Of a stretch of DNA of 43,770 nucleotides, positions 27,372-36,613 are shown one piece after another. The stretch covers positions 1 through 43,770 of the forward strand of contig NZ_LUHJ01000022.1 of NCBI RefSeq assembly GCF_001597745.1. Direction: 5' to 3'. The DNA is from Anabaena sp. 4-3 (GTDB lineage: Bacteria; Cyanobacteriota; Cyanobacteriia; Cyanobacteriales; Nostocaceae). The notes under the pieces were generated by a model. That model saw only the letters and a list, made by a program, of their open reading frames with translations. It was not told the DNA's origin and ran no database searches. Position numbers and translations under genes: made by a program. Each line of letters opens with the position of its first letter. The first letter of the stretch is position 1.

Positions 27372-28094
27372 TCATTCAATAGCCACAATCACGACAGTGA
27401 TGTTATCGTGTCCACCTTGTTCTTTAGCGGCTTCTACCAGAGACTTAGCAGCTGTATCTAAAATGGGAGTGTCATAGAGACAAGCAGCGATTTTTTCATC
27501 AATCAGTTCTTCAGTCAGACCATCACTGCATAACAGTAAGCGATCGCCAATAGTCACATCTAACTGGTGGATATCCAATTGGGATAAGTCGTCCCGACCT
27601 AAACACCGGGATAAGACATGGCGAAACGGGTGAATGCGGGCTTCTTCGGCGGTAATATCGCCGACTTTAATGGCTCTAGCTACCCAAGTATGGTCTTCTG
27701 TAATTTGTTCTAATTGCGACTTTCGCAACCGGTACAGCCGAGAGTCTCCGACATGGGCGCACCAAGGCGCATCATGATAAAAAATGACGACAACGGCTGT
27801 TGTACCCATATCAGCCCGTTCAGGATGACTTTGCTGATCCTGTAAAATGGCTTCATTAGCCTGCCATAAAGCTTGTTCTAGCAACTTTTCCGGTGACTCA
27901 GAGGCATTCCAGTTAGCCAGCAAATACTCTTGAATTTCCTTGGTGGCAATGCGACTTGCTTCTTCACCTCCCGCATGACCACCCATCCCATCAGCAACGA
28001 TGAAAAATCGCCCTTCTGGGTCGATGTAGTAATGATCTTGATTATTAGAACGCACAAGTCCCGGATCACTAAGACCCGTGAAGTTAAGTTTCAT
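27372..28094 (-). CDS. PP2C-type protein serine/threonine phosphatase
   Basis: Metal-dependent PPM/PP2C phosphatase, 240 residues, soluble, catalytic domain only. Metal-binding and catalytic motifs are SNNQD (Asp20), VADGMGGHAGG (Asp35), GTTAVVVIF, AHVGDSRLYRL, CSDGLTEE (Asp191) and GGHDNITVVIV (Asp230). All are intact. It starts 18 bp after the ABC1-type kinase gene ends, on the same strand, so the two are very likely one transcript. Substrates are unknown; the Ser/Thr kinase at 24.3 kb and the ABC1 kinase are candidates for functional partners. Confidence 0.95.
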   Translation of the reverse strand: MKLNFTGLSDPGLVRSNNQDHYYIDPEGRFFIVADGMGGHAGGEEASRIATKEIQEYLLANWNASESPEKLLEQALWQANEAILQDQQSHPERADMGTTAVVVIFYHDAPWCAHVGDSRLYRLRKSQLEQITEDHTWVARAIKVGDITAEEARIHPFRHVLSRCLGRDDLSQLDIHQLDVTIGDRLLLCSDGLTEELIDEKIAACLYDTPILDTAAKSLVEAAKEQGGHDNITVVIVAIE

Positions 28095-28112
28095 AGCTTT
28101 TTGATGCCAAAA

Positions 28113-29798
28113 TTAATACATACGGTCATAACGGTCGAGGCGGAGGAGCAATCGGATGAGTGTGACGGAGATGGCGGCGGCAATTAAACCAGCCAGCCCT
28201 GCTAACCATACATAATGATTAACTAATAAAATAGTAGCTGAAAGGGTAAATCCACTGATGATTAAAGCATAGCTCATGCCCAGCTGAATATTGCTTTGCC
28301 GCCTGAGTAAACGTTCGGTTTCGATAGAACGCACCCGCAGGCGCATATCTCCCCGTTCTAGTTTTTCTAAGGTATCTTCTAATCTCCGTGGTAAGCCGAA
28401 GGCAGTGGTACTAACTTGTACTGCTTGGCGGCTTAATTCATTAAGTAAACTATTGCTATCTGAACTACTCATATTGTTGATCAGCTGCATTGCATAAGGT
28501 TGGGCAACTTCCATAAAGTTAAAATCTGGATCTAGACCTTTGCCTACTCCTTCTAGGGTGGAAAAAGCCCGCATCACAAAAGTAAAAGTTGCAGGAAATC
28601 TAAACGGCTGATTATAAGCTATTTCGTATAAATCATCACTAATTGCTGCTACTGATTGGGCTTCAAACGGCTTATCCATGAAATTGTCCAGCATATACTG
28701 CACAGAACGCCGCACCGGCCCCATGTCATTCACGGGTGCGATCGCACCTAAATCGATCAGAGACTGGACGACGCGATCGCCATCTTTTTGGGCGATACCA
28801 AACAGCGTTGCCATTAGCCCCTCACGGACATTAGATTTAATCCGCCCCATCATCCCAAAATCGTAGAAAATCAGCGAGCCATCAGGACTCACCGCAATAT
28901 TGCCAGGGTGGGGATCAGCATGGAAAAAGCCATCATTGAGTAATTGCATGAGGTATGCTTGCGCCCCTTGACGCGCAATTACCTTACGATCTAACCCGGC
29001 TGCTTCCAAAGCCTCATATTGGCTAATTTTAATCCCCGGCACATATTCTAAAGTCAGTACCCTTGGCGACGCGTAACGCCAATACACTTTCGGGACTTTT
29101 ACCCAATCATAGCCGCGAAAATTTCGGCGAAAGGCATCAGCATTTCTACCTTCATTGAGATAGTCAATTTCTTCCCAGAGAATGCGACAACATTCTTCAT
29201 AAATACCAATCCAATCTCGCCCCGGCCCCCATTTGGGATGATTTTGGAAATAGCGAGCAATCCCCTTGAGAATTTGTAAATCAATTTCAAATAACTTTTT
29301 CAGTCCAGGACGCTGTACCTTGACAACGACTGCTTCGCCGCTATGTAGTACCGCTTTGTGTACTTGTCCCAAGCTAGCAGCTGCCAAAGGAATCGGTTCA
29401 AAACTTTGAAAAAGTTCAGGAATTTTCTTACCTAGTTCTTGCTCAACAATCTTTTCTACTTGTTCGTAGCTAAAAGCAGGTACTTTGTCTTGAAGTTTTG
29501 CCAACTCTTCGACATATTCACTAGGGAATATATCAGCGCGGGTAGAAAATAACTGTCCCACTTTAATAAAAGTCGGCCCCAACTCCAGCAGAGTATTACG
29601 AATCCAGACAGCTTGAGCTTTACGCCGCGCCGCCTGTTTAGCTTCAGTCACACCGCCAGGATAACTCCAAGATTTGTTGTAACGCCACAGTTTGAACATT
29701 AAAGTCAAGACAAATGACCAAATGTCTACAAACCGACGCTTACTAGAGTAGTTTTCACGATTCCAACGGTATGCTTTATCTGAATAACTGGTTTCCAT
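28113..29798 (-). CDS. ABC1/AarF/UbiB family atypical kinase
   Basis: 561 residues from ATG 29798; the frame runs 17 codons further to a GTG. Family motifs: KxGQ (K79-V-G-Q82, in FIKVGQLFSTRADIFP), Ala-rich loop AAASLGQVHKA (139-149) in place of a Gly loop, Lys160 in VVVKVQRPG, HADPHPGN (293-300) and DFG with Asp313. Two hydrophobic segments at the C-terminus (~505-550) would anchor it to the membrane. Relatives act in quinone or prenyl-lipid metabolism and in plastoglobules and thylakoids. It sits between a small coiled-coil protein and a PP2C phosphatase on one strand. Confidence 0.94.
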   Translation of the reverse strand: METSYSDKAYRWNRENYSSKRRFVDIWSFVLTLMFKLWRYNKSWSYPGGVTEAKQAARRKAQAVWIRNTLLELGPTFIKVGQLFSTRADIFPSEYVEELAKLQDKVPAFSYEQVEKIVEQELGKKIPELFQSFEPIPLAAASLGQVHKAVLHSGEAVVVKVQRPGLKKLFEIDLQILKGIARYFQNHPKWGPGRDWIGIYEECCRILWEEIDYLNEGRNADAFRRNFRGYDWVKVPKVYWRYASPRVLTLEYVPGIKISQYEALEAAGLDRKVIARQGAQAYLMQLLNDGFFHADPHPGNIAVSPDGSLIFYDFGMMGRIKSNVREGLMATLFGIAQKDGDRVVQSLIDLGAIAPVNDMGPVRRSVQYMLDNFMDKPFEAQSVAAISDDLYEIAYNQPFRFPATFTFVMRAFSTLEGVGKGLDPDFNFMEVAQPYAMQLINNMSSSDSNSLLNELSRQAVQVSTTAFGLPRRLEDTLEKLERGDMRLRVRSIETERLLRRQSNIQLGMSYALIISGFTLSATILLVNHYVWLAGLAGLIAAAISVTLIRLLLRLDRYDRMY

Positions 29799-29923
29799 AT
29801 TGTGTGCGTACCGTTGTTGATTTACTGAATCACCTGGAACAAAAGACACTCTTAACCCTAAACTGTTTTTTACAAAGAGCTATTTGTCAATTATTTGCGA
29901 CTATTGACTATTGAGCAAATGTA

Positions 29924-30247
29924 TCAAGAACTGCTGCGATAACGTTGTAATTCGGTTCGCAATAGGGCAATTTCTGCTCGCAGTTCATCAACTGTTGCTT
30001 GCAAGTCAACTGCACCGCCACCTGCTGGTTTACTGCCTGTAGTAGTTTGTCCTGTTTGAGCCGCATCTGCGGCGCGGTTTGCCCGTTCTAGAACTTCTTC
30101 GGTAAATTGGCGTAGCTGTTCTCTAGCTTCTGCATCAAATTTACCTATTTCGCTCAAAGCATCAGTCAAAGCGACTTCTAGGCGTTCATTCACTACTTCT
30201 GCTAAGGCTCTGCCCACGAAAAAGGCTTGTAAAAGGGGATTACTCAT
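29924..30247 (-). CDS. Small coiled-coil protein, likely DUF6825 family
   Basis: 107 residues. The N-terminal half is conserved-looking (MSNPLLQAFFVGRALAEVVN, ALSEIGKFDAEAREQLRQF). A Gly/Thr linker (TGQTTTGSKPAGGG) follows, then a C-terminal heptad helix (ATVDELRAEIALLRTELQRY) typical of a coiled coil. I match it to a cyanobacterial/plastid family of unknown function. It is first in a minus-strand run with the ABC1 kinase and PP2C, 125 bp before the kinase start. Confidence 0.78.
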   Translation of the reverse strand: MSNPLLQAFFVGRALAEVVNERLEVALTDALSEIGKFDAEAREQLRQFTEEVLERANRAADAAQTGQTTTGSKPAGGGAVDLQATVDELRAEIALLRTELQRYRSSS

Positions 30248-30555
30248 AAATTTTTGTTACGCTCGTCCGCAAAAGAATTATAACTTGCCCGTATGCTTTG
30301 CGGCTTCTTTCTGAGAGTGTGCAGTTAGGTTTACAAGGTAGTTATTTTGCGATTCATTCATTATAACTACATAGGAATATAACAATTAAATATTAATCAA
30401 GTTGTAGGACTGACGCAAGGGACATGATGAATCTAGCTAGTTTGTAAGTTGCTATTGTTACATTTGTTTATGGAATTACTTAAATGACGATAGGCGATCG
30501 CCTCCCATAACATTGCTAAAATAAACCCATAAACACTTGATGCCGTATATATTCT
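30248..30555. other. Divergent intergenic region
   Basis: 308 bp between divergent genes. A HIP1-centred palindrome (aggcgatcgcct) lies near 30491-30502. No gene was seen. Confidence 0.5.
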
Positions 30556-31236
30556 ATGACCATAGCTTCAGAATTAGAATCTCAAACGGGCATCTGTTCA
30601 GATGTGACATTTCCCCCTAGTGATTTATACAGTGACGAGCCTCCCTTGGAAACAGAACTACATCTGCGACAAATCATCCTACTGTTAACCTGCTTAGAAT
30701 TGCTGTGGCGAGAGAGAAATGATTTTTATGCCGCAGGAAACCTGACGATTTATTACAGTCCCCACCAACGTAAATCAGAATACTTTAGGGGGCCTGACTT
30801 TTTCGTAGTGCTGGGAACAGAACGCAAAACTCGCAAAAGTTGGGTAGTCTGGGAAGAAGACGGAAAATACCCCCATTTTATTTTAGAAATTCTATCAGAT
30901 TCCACAGTGAATACTGACAAAGGTTTAAAAAAAGAAATATATCAAGATACCTTTCGCACGCTTGATTATTTCTGGTTTGATCCCTACACTTTGGAATTTG
31001 TAGGTTTTCATTTAGTAGATGGCAAGTACGAACCTCTACAAGCAAATGAACAAGGACATTTGTGGAGTCAACAATTAGGGTTGTATTTGGGAATTCATCA
31101 GGGACTATTACGGTTTTTCACAGCAGATGGGGAAATAGTCCCGACACCAGAAGAAACAGCACAACAAGCGCAAGACAAAGCGGAACGTTTAGCAGCAAAA
31201 CTGCGGGAGTTAAATATCGACCCAGATTTAATTTAA
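30556..31236 (+). CDS. Uma2 family (DUF820) putative endonuclease-fold protein
   Basis: 226 residues. The Uma2/DUF820 pattern is visible: RGPDFFVVLG, KSWVVWEEDGKYPHFILEIL, YQDTFRTLDYFWFDP. This family has a PD-(D/E)XK nuclease-like fold and is greatly expanded in cyanobacteria; its cellular role is not known. The C-terminus (ETAQQAQDKAERLAAKLREL) is a short coiled coil. A palindrome follows 15 bp after the stop. Confidence 0.88.
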   Translation: MTIASELESQTGICSDVTFPPSDLYSDEPPLETELHLRQIILLLTCLELLWRERNDFYAAGNLTIYYSPHQRKSEYFRGPDFFVVLGTERKTRKSWVVWEEDGKYPHFILEILSDSTVNTDKGLKKEIYQDTFRTLDYFWFDPYTLEFVGFHLVDGKYEPLQANEQGHLWSQQLGLYLGIHQGLLRFFTADGEIVPTPEETAQQAQDKAERLAAKLRELNIDPDLI

Positions 31237-31250
31237 GGAATGGGGTTAAA

Positions 31251-31280
31251 TGTAGAGATGTTTCCTGCAACGTCTCTATA
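31251..31280. repeat. Imperfect palindrome (tgtagagac family)
   Basis: tgtagagatgtttcc and tgcaacgtctctata form an imperfect 30-bp palindrome. It is a diverged copy of the perfect one at 38731-38760. It lies between convergent genes and may act as a terminator-like hairpin. Confidence 0.8.
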
Positions 31281-31299
31281 TTTTCTTAACAAACATTGT

Positions 31300-34011
31300 C
31301 TAATAATGCTGGGCTAAAAAGGCTTCTGCTTCCGCCTGATTTTTTATTACACCATCCAAAGTTGCGGCGAGTAAATCATCTAGCATTTGTCGATATTGTG
31401 GCCCTGGTTTGTAGCCTAATTTCTTTAAGTCATTACCATTGATAATTGGGTGGACATGAGCTAAAGTTGTTAAATAATGCCAGATTTGCTGTCTGATTTT
31501 TCTCTGACTGTGCAAGGCAATTAAAATTAACATTTCTAAATCGTATTTGCGGAGTAGCTGCACTATTTGACTGGGGCGTTCACATTCAGGTAAGGATGTA
31601 ATGACTTCAGTTTCAGCCGTGGCTAAGTTCTGCAAGCGTTTGATACTGTCATCTTGCAATTGTAAATTTTTCGCTACTTTATGCCGATATTTCGGGGCTA
31701 GGTGGGCAATTAATACTTCTAAACGCATTTGCCAAGGTGTGAAAGTTTGGGCAGGATCAAACTTGTGCAAACAGCGTTGTAGTAAACGTAATTGCCGGAT
31801 AAGTTGATAATCGAGTTTTAGGGTGGGATGGATGCACTGTAAAGCCCCTAAATTGTCGAGTAATTGTAAAGCTGGTTGCCAGTAGGGGGCTTCCAGGATG
31901 TGTTTCAGTTCGGCTTTGAGTCGGGTTTGTAGGGCTGGGGTTTTGCTGTTAGTTTGGGCGGTGCGATCGTAAACTCCACTGTTGATAGCATAGTGGATAT
32001 ACTCTTTGGTGCGTCTTTCAATGTCAAAGCCAAAACGCACGGCAAAACGTACACCACGATAAATCCTGGTAGGATCTTCAATAAAACTGTTGGCGTGTAA
32101 TACCCGAATTTGCTGGGCTTGTAAGTCTAGCAACCCACCGAAGAAATCGAGTAGTTCACCAGCACGGGGTGAAGTGAGGCGCAAAGCTAAAGCGTTTATT
32201 GTGAAATCTCGACGATATAAGTCTTGACGAATGGAACTTGCTTCTACTTCTGGATTGGCGGCGGGGTAAGGATAAAATTCGGTTCTGGCTGTGGCAATAT
32301 CCACCCACAAGGAATCTAATTCTACGTCTTTGTGCCACAACAAAGCCGCAGTTTGAAAAGCCCCATGTATTTCTAAGCGGGCGGCGGGGTAAATTTCCTG
32401 TAGGGCTTTTGCTAGTTCGACTCCTGCACCGACATCTGCGGCTTGATGAAAGCCATCAACCACTAAATCAATATCTGTAATCATTAAACTGCCATTTGCG
32501 GCTTCGGCTAAGAGTAAGTCTCGCACCGCACCGCCGACTAAATACAGATGCCAACCGCGTTTTTCTGCGGCTTGGGAAGCTGTGCTGAGTAGTTGCCATA
32601 GCTGGGGAGTGAGGCGATCGCGCAATTCTGCTAATGTAGGTATTCTAACTTCTCTGTCTCCCCATCTTCCTGTTTCTCCCTCCTCCCATCTATCTCTTTC
32701 TTCATAGGCTTGATGTAATTCTCGTAAAACATCAGTTCGAGTTACAATCCCTACTAACTGCCCATGATCTAACACTGGCAAACGTCCAATATCATAAGTC
32801 ACCATTAAAGACTCGATGTGTGGCAGTGTGGTATCTGGGGTAATTGTTTTTAAGTCTGTGGTCATGTAACCTTTAACTGGCGCATGACTAAAACCGTGAT
32901 GCAAGGCGATATCTAAATCACGCCGGGAAATAATTCCTACCAGTTGCCCTTGTGTATCAACTACAGATAAGCCAGAATGACCATAACGTAACAAAATTCT
33001 TTGTGCTTCGGCAATGGTGGTTTCTGGGCGAATGGTGCGAACTGGGGATGACATTAAATCTCTAGCTGTCGGTGGGTGGGGAATGGTTGTTTTTATTCCC
33101 TCTAAAATTTGTTGCAGCACATCTTGGGTATTAGCACCCCGTAAGTTGAGAGATGATGCTTGAGAATGTCCGCCACCTCCAAACTGTTGAAATAATACGT
33201 CAAGATGTACGCCAGGGATTTGCGATCGCCCAATCACTGTTAACCTAGATTCATCTTCACTTAAGGGATATTCCGCCGCTAACAATAACGCATCAATTTC
33301 TGTTAATTCTATTAATTGCGATGCCAAACTTGACAACCCTGGGACAAATTCTTCTGTCTTTAAAGTTACCCAAGCAATAGTATAACCCCGTATACAAAGA
33401 TATTCTAATTTTTCTAGTGCTGTAGTTAACAGGCGTTGTAATTGGCGAGATAAGCCGGGATCACGGTAATTAGAGATAACTGATAAACTCGCGCCTTGCT
33501 GCATCAACCAAGCTAAAGCTAAAGCATCCCGTGGTGTAGATTGGTCATAGGTAAGAGAACCTGTATCAACATGAATACCCAAAGCCATGACTGTGGCTTG
33601 AGCAGCAGTCAGAGTCATGTTATTTTTTTGTAATTGCTCGGCTATCAGAGTTGTGGTAGCTCCTACAGCATCAATATAAAATTTCTGGGCAGGAATATCA
33701 GAATCTTGACCGAGATGATGGTCATAGACGGTAATATTTTTGACATGAGGTAAATCAAACCACTCAGCAGCCTTACCCAAGCGATCGCGCTGTTGGGTAT
33801 CGACAACTGTCACAGAACGAATTTTATCAGGATTTACCGAACGTCGTTCAATCAGAGGATATTCATCCCGATACAGTGCCAAAAAGTCCCGCACAGGTGG
33901 ATGTGCGCCACCACTCAAGACAATTTTACTGCCTGGAATGAGGCAAGTTAGCCCCACGGCAGCACCTAAAGCATCAAAATCGGCTGTAGTGTGACAAAGA
34001 ATTAAATCCAT
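31300..34011 (-). CDS. DHH-CBS-tRNA nucleotidyltransferase/polyA polymerase fusion
   Basis: 903 residues. Order: DHH phosphoesterase domain (DFDALGAA at 11-18, [12 protein letters not shown] 97-99), DHHA1 domain with [10 protein letters not shown] (~278-287), two CBS domains (~315-435), then a nucleotidyltransferase head with GGAVRD (493-498), D513-x-D515 and RRDFTINAL (600-608), then [13 protein letters not shown] and the helical RNA-binding body. In Aquifex and Synechocystis, CC-addition and A-addition to tRNA are split between two enzymes. Large multidomain forms like this one are the probable A-adding enzyme; that assignment is inference. Residues ~437-455 are a Glu/Arg/Gly/Trp-rich insert from repeat DNA. 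Confidence 0.92.
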   Translation of the reverse strand: MDLILCHTTADFDALGAAVGLTCLIPGSKIVLSGGAHPPVRDFLALYRDEYPLIERRSVNPDKIRSVTVVDTQQRDRLGKAAEWFDLPHVKNITVYDHHLGQDSDIPAQKFYIDAVGATTTLIAEQLQKNNMTLTAAQATVMALGIHVDTGSLTYDQSTPRDALALAWLMQQGASLSVISNYRDPGLSRQLQRLLTTALEKLEYLCIRGYTIAWVTLKTEEFVPGLSSLASQLIELTEIDALLLAAEYPLSEDESRLTVIGRSQIPGVHLDVLFQQFGGGGHSQASSLNLRGANTQDVLQQILEGIKTTIPHPPTARDLMSSPVRTIRPETTIAEAQRILLRYGHSGLSVVDTQGQLVGIISRRDLDIALHHGFSHAPVKGYMTTDLKTITPDTTLPHIESLMVTYDIGRLPVLDHGQLVGIVTRTDVLRELHQAYEERDRWEEGETGRWGDREVRIPTLAELRDRLTPQLWQLLSTASQAAEKRGWHLYLVGGAVRDLLLAEAANGSLMITDIDLVVDGFHQAADVGAGVELAKALQEIYPAARLEIHGAFQTAALLWHKDVELDSLWVDIATARTEFYPYPAANPEVEASSIRQDLYRRDFTINALALRLTSPRAGELLDFFGGLLDLQAQQIRVLHANSFIEDPTRIYRGVRFAVRFGFDIERRTKEYIHYAINSGVYDRTAQTNSKTPALQTRLKAELKHILEAPYWQPALQLLDNLGALQCIHPTLKLDYQLIRQLRLLQRCLHKFDPAQTFTPWQMRLEVLIAHLAPKYRHKVAKNLQLQDDSIKRLQNLATAETEVITSLPECERPSQIVQLLRKYDLEMLILIALHSQRKIRQQIWHYLTTLAHVHPIINGNDLKKLGYKPGPQYRQMLDDLLAATLDGVIKNQAEAEAFLAQHY
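32651..32704 (-). repeat. Low-complexity tract read in frame in the fusion gene
   Basis: A C/T-rich stretch (tctccccatcttcctgtttc type) resembling the intergenic low-complexity repeats of this genome encodes [17 protein letters not shown]-like residues. It sits between the second CBS domain and the nucleotidyltransferase head, where an insert should be tolerated. Confidence 0.7.
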
Positions 34012-34013
34012 AG

Positions 34014-34062
34014 TTATTAGTCATTAGTCATTAGTCATTAGTCATTAGTCATCAGTCATCAG
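34014..34062. repeat. Heptamer repeat (attagtc)
   Basis: About six tandem copies of attagtc, with later copies changed to atcagtc, lie directly upstream of the minus-strand fusion gene. This is the complement of the taatgac type. Confidence 0.9.
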
Positions 34063-34243
34063 CAACCATCCACCATTTACAAATCTTCACAATTATGAAC
34101 TATGAACTATTGACTATGGACGATTACCTAAATTGTGACAATTTCTGCTAGGTTACAAATAAGGAAAAATCACAGTGTCGTCCTTGAGGATATTCTTACT
34201 TTAGTATTTCCTTAAGAATTCTGCTGTCTTGGGAGAAGTAAAA

Positions 34244-34432
34244 ATGACCATAATATTTCAATTTGCTCTAGTAGCTCTTGTAGCCATGTCTTTTGTGCTG
34301 GTTGTTGGCGTACCTGTCGCCTATGCAACTCCTCAAAACTGGGTTGAATCTAAAAAACTCCTCTGGCTTGGTTCTGGAGTTTGGATTGCTTTAGTGCTTT
34401 TAGTTGGGCTATTAAACTTTTTTGTGGTTTAA
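34244..34432 (+). CDS. psbZ: Photosystem II protein PsbZ
   Basis: 62-residue photosystem II core subunit (Ycf9) with two membrane helices, in the thylakoid membrane. The sequence begins [20 protein letters not shown] and contains [19 protein letters not shown], which is diagnostic. The start is ATG 34244, with gggagaag 6 nt upstream; the frame also opens at a TTG five codons earlier. ribH follows on the same strand, a neighbourhood seen in many cyanobacteria. Confidence 0.96.
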   Translation: MTIIFQFALVALVAMSFVLVVGVPVAYATPQNWVESKKLLWLGSGVWIALVLLVGLLNFFVV

Positions 34433-34475
34433 GGCAGCACTTGTCTGGAGGGTATCCAGTAGCAACAATGCGATA

Positions 34476-34568
34476 AGAGCAGGAGCAACACGAGATTAGG
34501 TATGCAGACACCAGATAAATTTAGCAATTTTTCTGGGTTCGTTGTCCCTAATTGTGTTTTCCTGCTCT
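34476..34568 (+). terminator. Long imperfect hairpin between psbZ and ribH
   Basis: Nested pairing over 93 nt: agagcagga/tcctgctct (34476-34484 with 34560-34568), aacac/gtgtt, attagg/cctaat (34495-34500 with 34547-34552), gaca/tgtc, ccaga/tctgg and aaatt/aattt around a tagc loop. It starts 44 bp after the psbZ stop and ends 58 bp before ribH. It could be the psbZ terminator, an mRNA-stabilising end, or an inserted palindromic element. Confidence 0.55.
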
Positions 34569-34626
34569 TCTACTTTTAAAGAAGAAATGTATATTGACAA
34601 GAGTATCGTTAATCTAAGAGGCAGTC

Positions 34627-35205
34627 ATGGCAGTTTTTGAGGGAACATTCACTCAAACAGAACCTTTACGTTTGGCAGTGGTGATTGGTCGATTTAATGA
34701 TTTAGTTACCGGAAAACTGCTGCAAGGATGTCAAGATTGCTTGAAGCGTCATGGTGTAGATCCTAACCCTCACGGTGATCAGGTAGATTATGTTTGGGTT
34801 CCAGGGAGTTTTGAAGTCCCCGTTGTGGCTCGTCAACTAGCTCTTTCTCAGCGTTATGATGCAGTAATTTGTCTGGGTGCTGTGATTCGCGGGCAAACAC
34901 CCCATTTTGATTATGTGTCTTCAGAAGTAGCTAAAGGCATTGCGGCTGCTAGTTTTCAAACTGGTGTACCAGTGGTTTTTGGCATTTTGACAGTAGACAC
35001 GATGCAGCAAGCTCTAGAAAGGGCTGGAATTAAAGCTAATCACGGCTGGGATTATGCGATGAATGCCCTAGAAATGGCTAGCCTAATGCGGCAATTGCGC
35101 TCTAGCTTCACCGATGGCTATGCTCACAATACCCAATCCTTACCAGCAGCTTTTAGCAATGCCAGCGTTGGCAAATTAGCCTCAGAGTCCGAGGAAGTGG
35201 GCTGA
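34627..35205 (+). CDS. ribH: 6,7-dimethyl-8-ribityllumazine synthase
   Basis: Condenses the pyrimidine ArP with dihydroxybutanone phosphate to lumazine, the penultimate step of riboflavin synthesis. 192 residues. The motifs [32 protein letters not shown] and [16 protein letters not shown] (catalytic-type His93) are intact. aagaggc precedes the ATG. The last ~35 residues ([19 protein letters not shown] and on) extend beyond the usual core and look unstructured. Confidence 0.96.
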   Translation: MAVFEGTFTQTEPLRLAVVIGRFNDLVTGKLLQGCQDCLKRHGVDPNPHGDQVDYVWVPGSFEVPVVARQLALSQRYDAVICLGAVIRGQTPHFDYVSSEVAKGIAAASFQTGVPVVFGILTVDTMQQALERAGIKANHGWDYAMNALEMASLMRQLRSSFTDGYAHNTQSLPAAFSNASVGKLASESEEVG

Positions 35206-35318
35206 GAGTGATGATTGCTGGATTCTGATTCTAGGGAACTCAGCAATCAAAAAAAATTTTTTTCATGGGAGTAGTTGACAAATCTAAAAAAATTTGGCAT
35301 ATTAAAAGGGTGAGGTTT

Positions 35319-35390
35319 GCGGGTATAGCTCAGTGGTAGAGCGTCACCTTGCCAAGGTGAATGTCGCGCGTTCGAATCGCGTTACCCGCT
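35319..35390 (+). tRNA. tRNA-Gly (anticodon GCC)
   Basis: The cloverleaf is complete: acceptor gcgggta/tacccgc, D-arm with agctcagtggtagagc, anticodon arm tcacc-ttGCCaa-ggtga with the anticodon at 35351-35353, and T-arm with gttcgaatc. The discriminator base is T 35390. The CCA end is not encoded, so it must be added by tRNA nucleotidyltransferases, one of which is probably the fusion protein at 31.3-34.0 kb. Confidence 0.97.
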
Positions 35391-35430
35391 TGAAATAACA
35401 AGCATATCATAAATCCGCTAGAGAAGAAAT

Positions 35431-35470
35431 TGACCGGAAGCATATCACGCAACCGGTTGATTTTTTTTTA
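35431..35470 (+). terminator. Probable terminator of tRNA-Gly
   Basis: An accgg/ccggt stem with a ~15-nt loop is followed by ttga and a run of nine Ts (35461-35469). It lies 40 bp after the tRNA. Confidence 0.5.
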
Positions 35471-35472
35471 AC

Positions 35473-35590
35473 AGTTAGTAGGGTGCTTCAGTATGAATAT
35501 TTTCTTGGTATAGCTAGGGTTTCTCGTACTGACGCACCCTACATTTTGGATGTTTTTTATCTGGAAGTCCTTAACCCTGTTGTCAGGTGT
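35473..35590. repeat. Palindromic element, tandem copy 1
   Basis: A 118-bp unit that begins agttagtagggtgcttcag and ends ccctgttgtcaggtgt. Inside it, gtagggtgcttcag and ctgacgcaccctac are an imperfect inverted pair. Copy 2 follows with no gap. Confidence 0.92.
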
Positions 35591-35710
35591 AGTTAGTAGG
35601 GTGCGTCAGAATTAATATTTTCTTGGTGTAGCTAGGGTGACTTGTACTGACGCACCCTACATTTTGGATGTTTTGTTATCTGGAAGTCCCTAACCCTGTT
35701 GTCAGGTGCA
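35591..35710. repeat. Palindromic element, tandem copy 2
   Basis: About 120 bp, roughly 90% like copy 1. The inverted arms gtagggtgcgtcag and ctgacgcaccctac are perfect here, which suggests that this copy is closer to the founder or that the stem is maintained. Confidence 0.92.
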
Positions 35711-36201
35711 GAAGGTTGTTTGGCAGTCAACTTATCAGCAAAACAAATAGTTGGCTCTTAGAAATATCTTGACTACATGGGTTGTCTTGAGAGTGTTTGC
35801 CATCTAAGCTGAGAAGTATATCTAACACGCTCATGCAGTCTATGTTAAAGAAATCTAGATACATAAAATTTGTTAGTTACGATGAAAATACAGAAAATTT
35901 TAATCAAGGTTGCTACCTGGCAGGAAGGTTAATCAATAGCCTCAGTTAGCAGCATCTGCCACTACACTGAAGATAAAGAGTTATTTGGAGAGGTAGTATC
36001 CCCGATGTTTGATCTGATTTTTTAACGCAGAGTCACGCATTCGCGTAGCGTCTCGCTCCAGAAGGTTCACGCAGAGGAACGCGGAGGTTTAAGTTAAGCT
36101 TTGTGTTTGGTGTGTGAAACAATAGGGATGCTCTGAGTAGGAGAGAAATATATAGAACTCTCACAATTTGTAGACAACACGCTCAAGTCAGTAGAACGGT
36201 T
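35711..36201. other. Intergenic with dispersed repeat, no gene seen
   Basis: About 490 bp. At 36021-36090 there is a Nostoc-type repeat (aacgcagagtcacgc, then ttcgcgtagcgtctcgctcc, then cacgcagaggaacgcgg); part of it matches the hairpin at 7191-7218. The rest is AT-rich and holds no convincing frame. The promoter of the next operon should lie at its right end. Confidence 0.55.
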
Positions 36202-36609
36202 GTGCCATCTAAAAAACCTGAAAAAATCGATTTAAACTCTGAATATATCTGTCCCTGTCGCCGTCGGGGGCGGTTGATTCCGATTACACTGACAGAAGCA
36301 TTTGGCTGCGATCGCTGTCAGCAAATCTTTGTCGTAGAAGATAATGGTTATATGCTAGAACAATTGTCAACCACCTATCCCTATAAGCGTGCTTGGCGTT
36401 GGACAGGGAGTGGGTGGAATGTTGTCCATCCTAAATTGCGCGAAAGTTATTTACCTATAGCGTTGGGGATTATTTTCGTGCTAGTGATTATATGGCTACC
36501 ATTAGCACTGCGACTAGCCAATGGTTCTAGTATTATTGCTTGGGCAATGGTGGCGGTATTGTTGGCTATCCTGCCAGCATTCATGGTCTGGCTTACCTAC
36601 AGACGATAA
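36202..36609 (+). CDS. Zinc-ribbon-like membrane protein, hypothetical
   Basis: 135 residues from GTG 36202. Cys17, Cys19, Cys36 and Cys39 (ICPCRRRG ... FGCDRCQQIF) look like a small metal-binding ribbon. Two membrane helices follow, ~82-102 and ~109-131. This pattern suggests a cytoplasmic ribbon anchored in the membrane. I do not know its function. It ends 4 bp before the proA start, so it is almost certainly in one operon with it. Confidence 0.8.
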   Translation: MPSKKPEKIDLNSEYICPCRRRGRLIPITLTEAFGCDRCQQIFVVEDNGYMLEQLSTTYPYKRAWRWTGSGWNVVHPKLRESYLPIALGIIFVLVIIWLPLALRLANGSSIIAWAMVAVLLAILPAFMVWLTYRR

Positions 36610-36613
36610 TTTC

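Noticed and set aside
36521-36613. N-terminal extension of the proA frame
   Set aside because: It overlaps the end of the zinc-ribbon membrane gene out of frame. The ATG at 36614 gives the normal ProA N-terminus.
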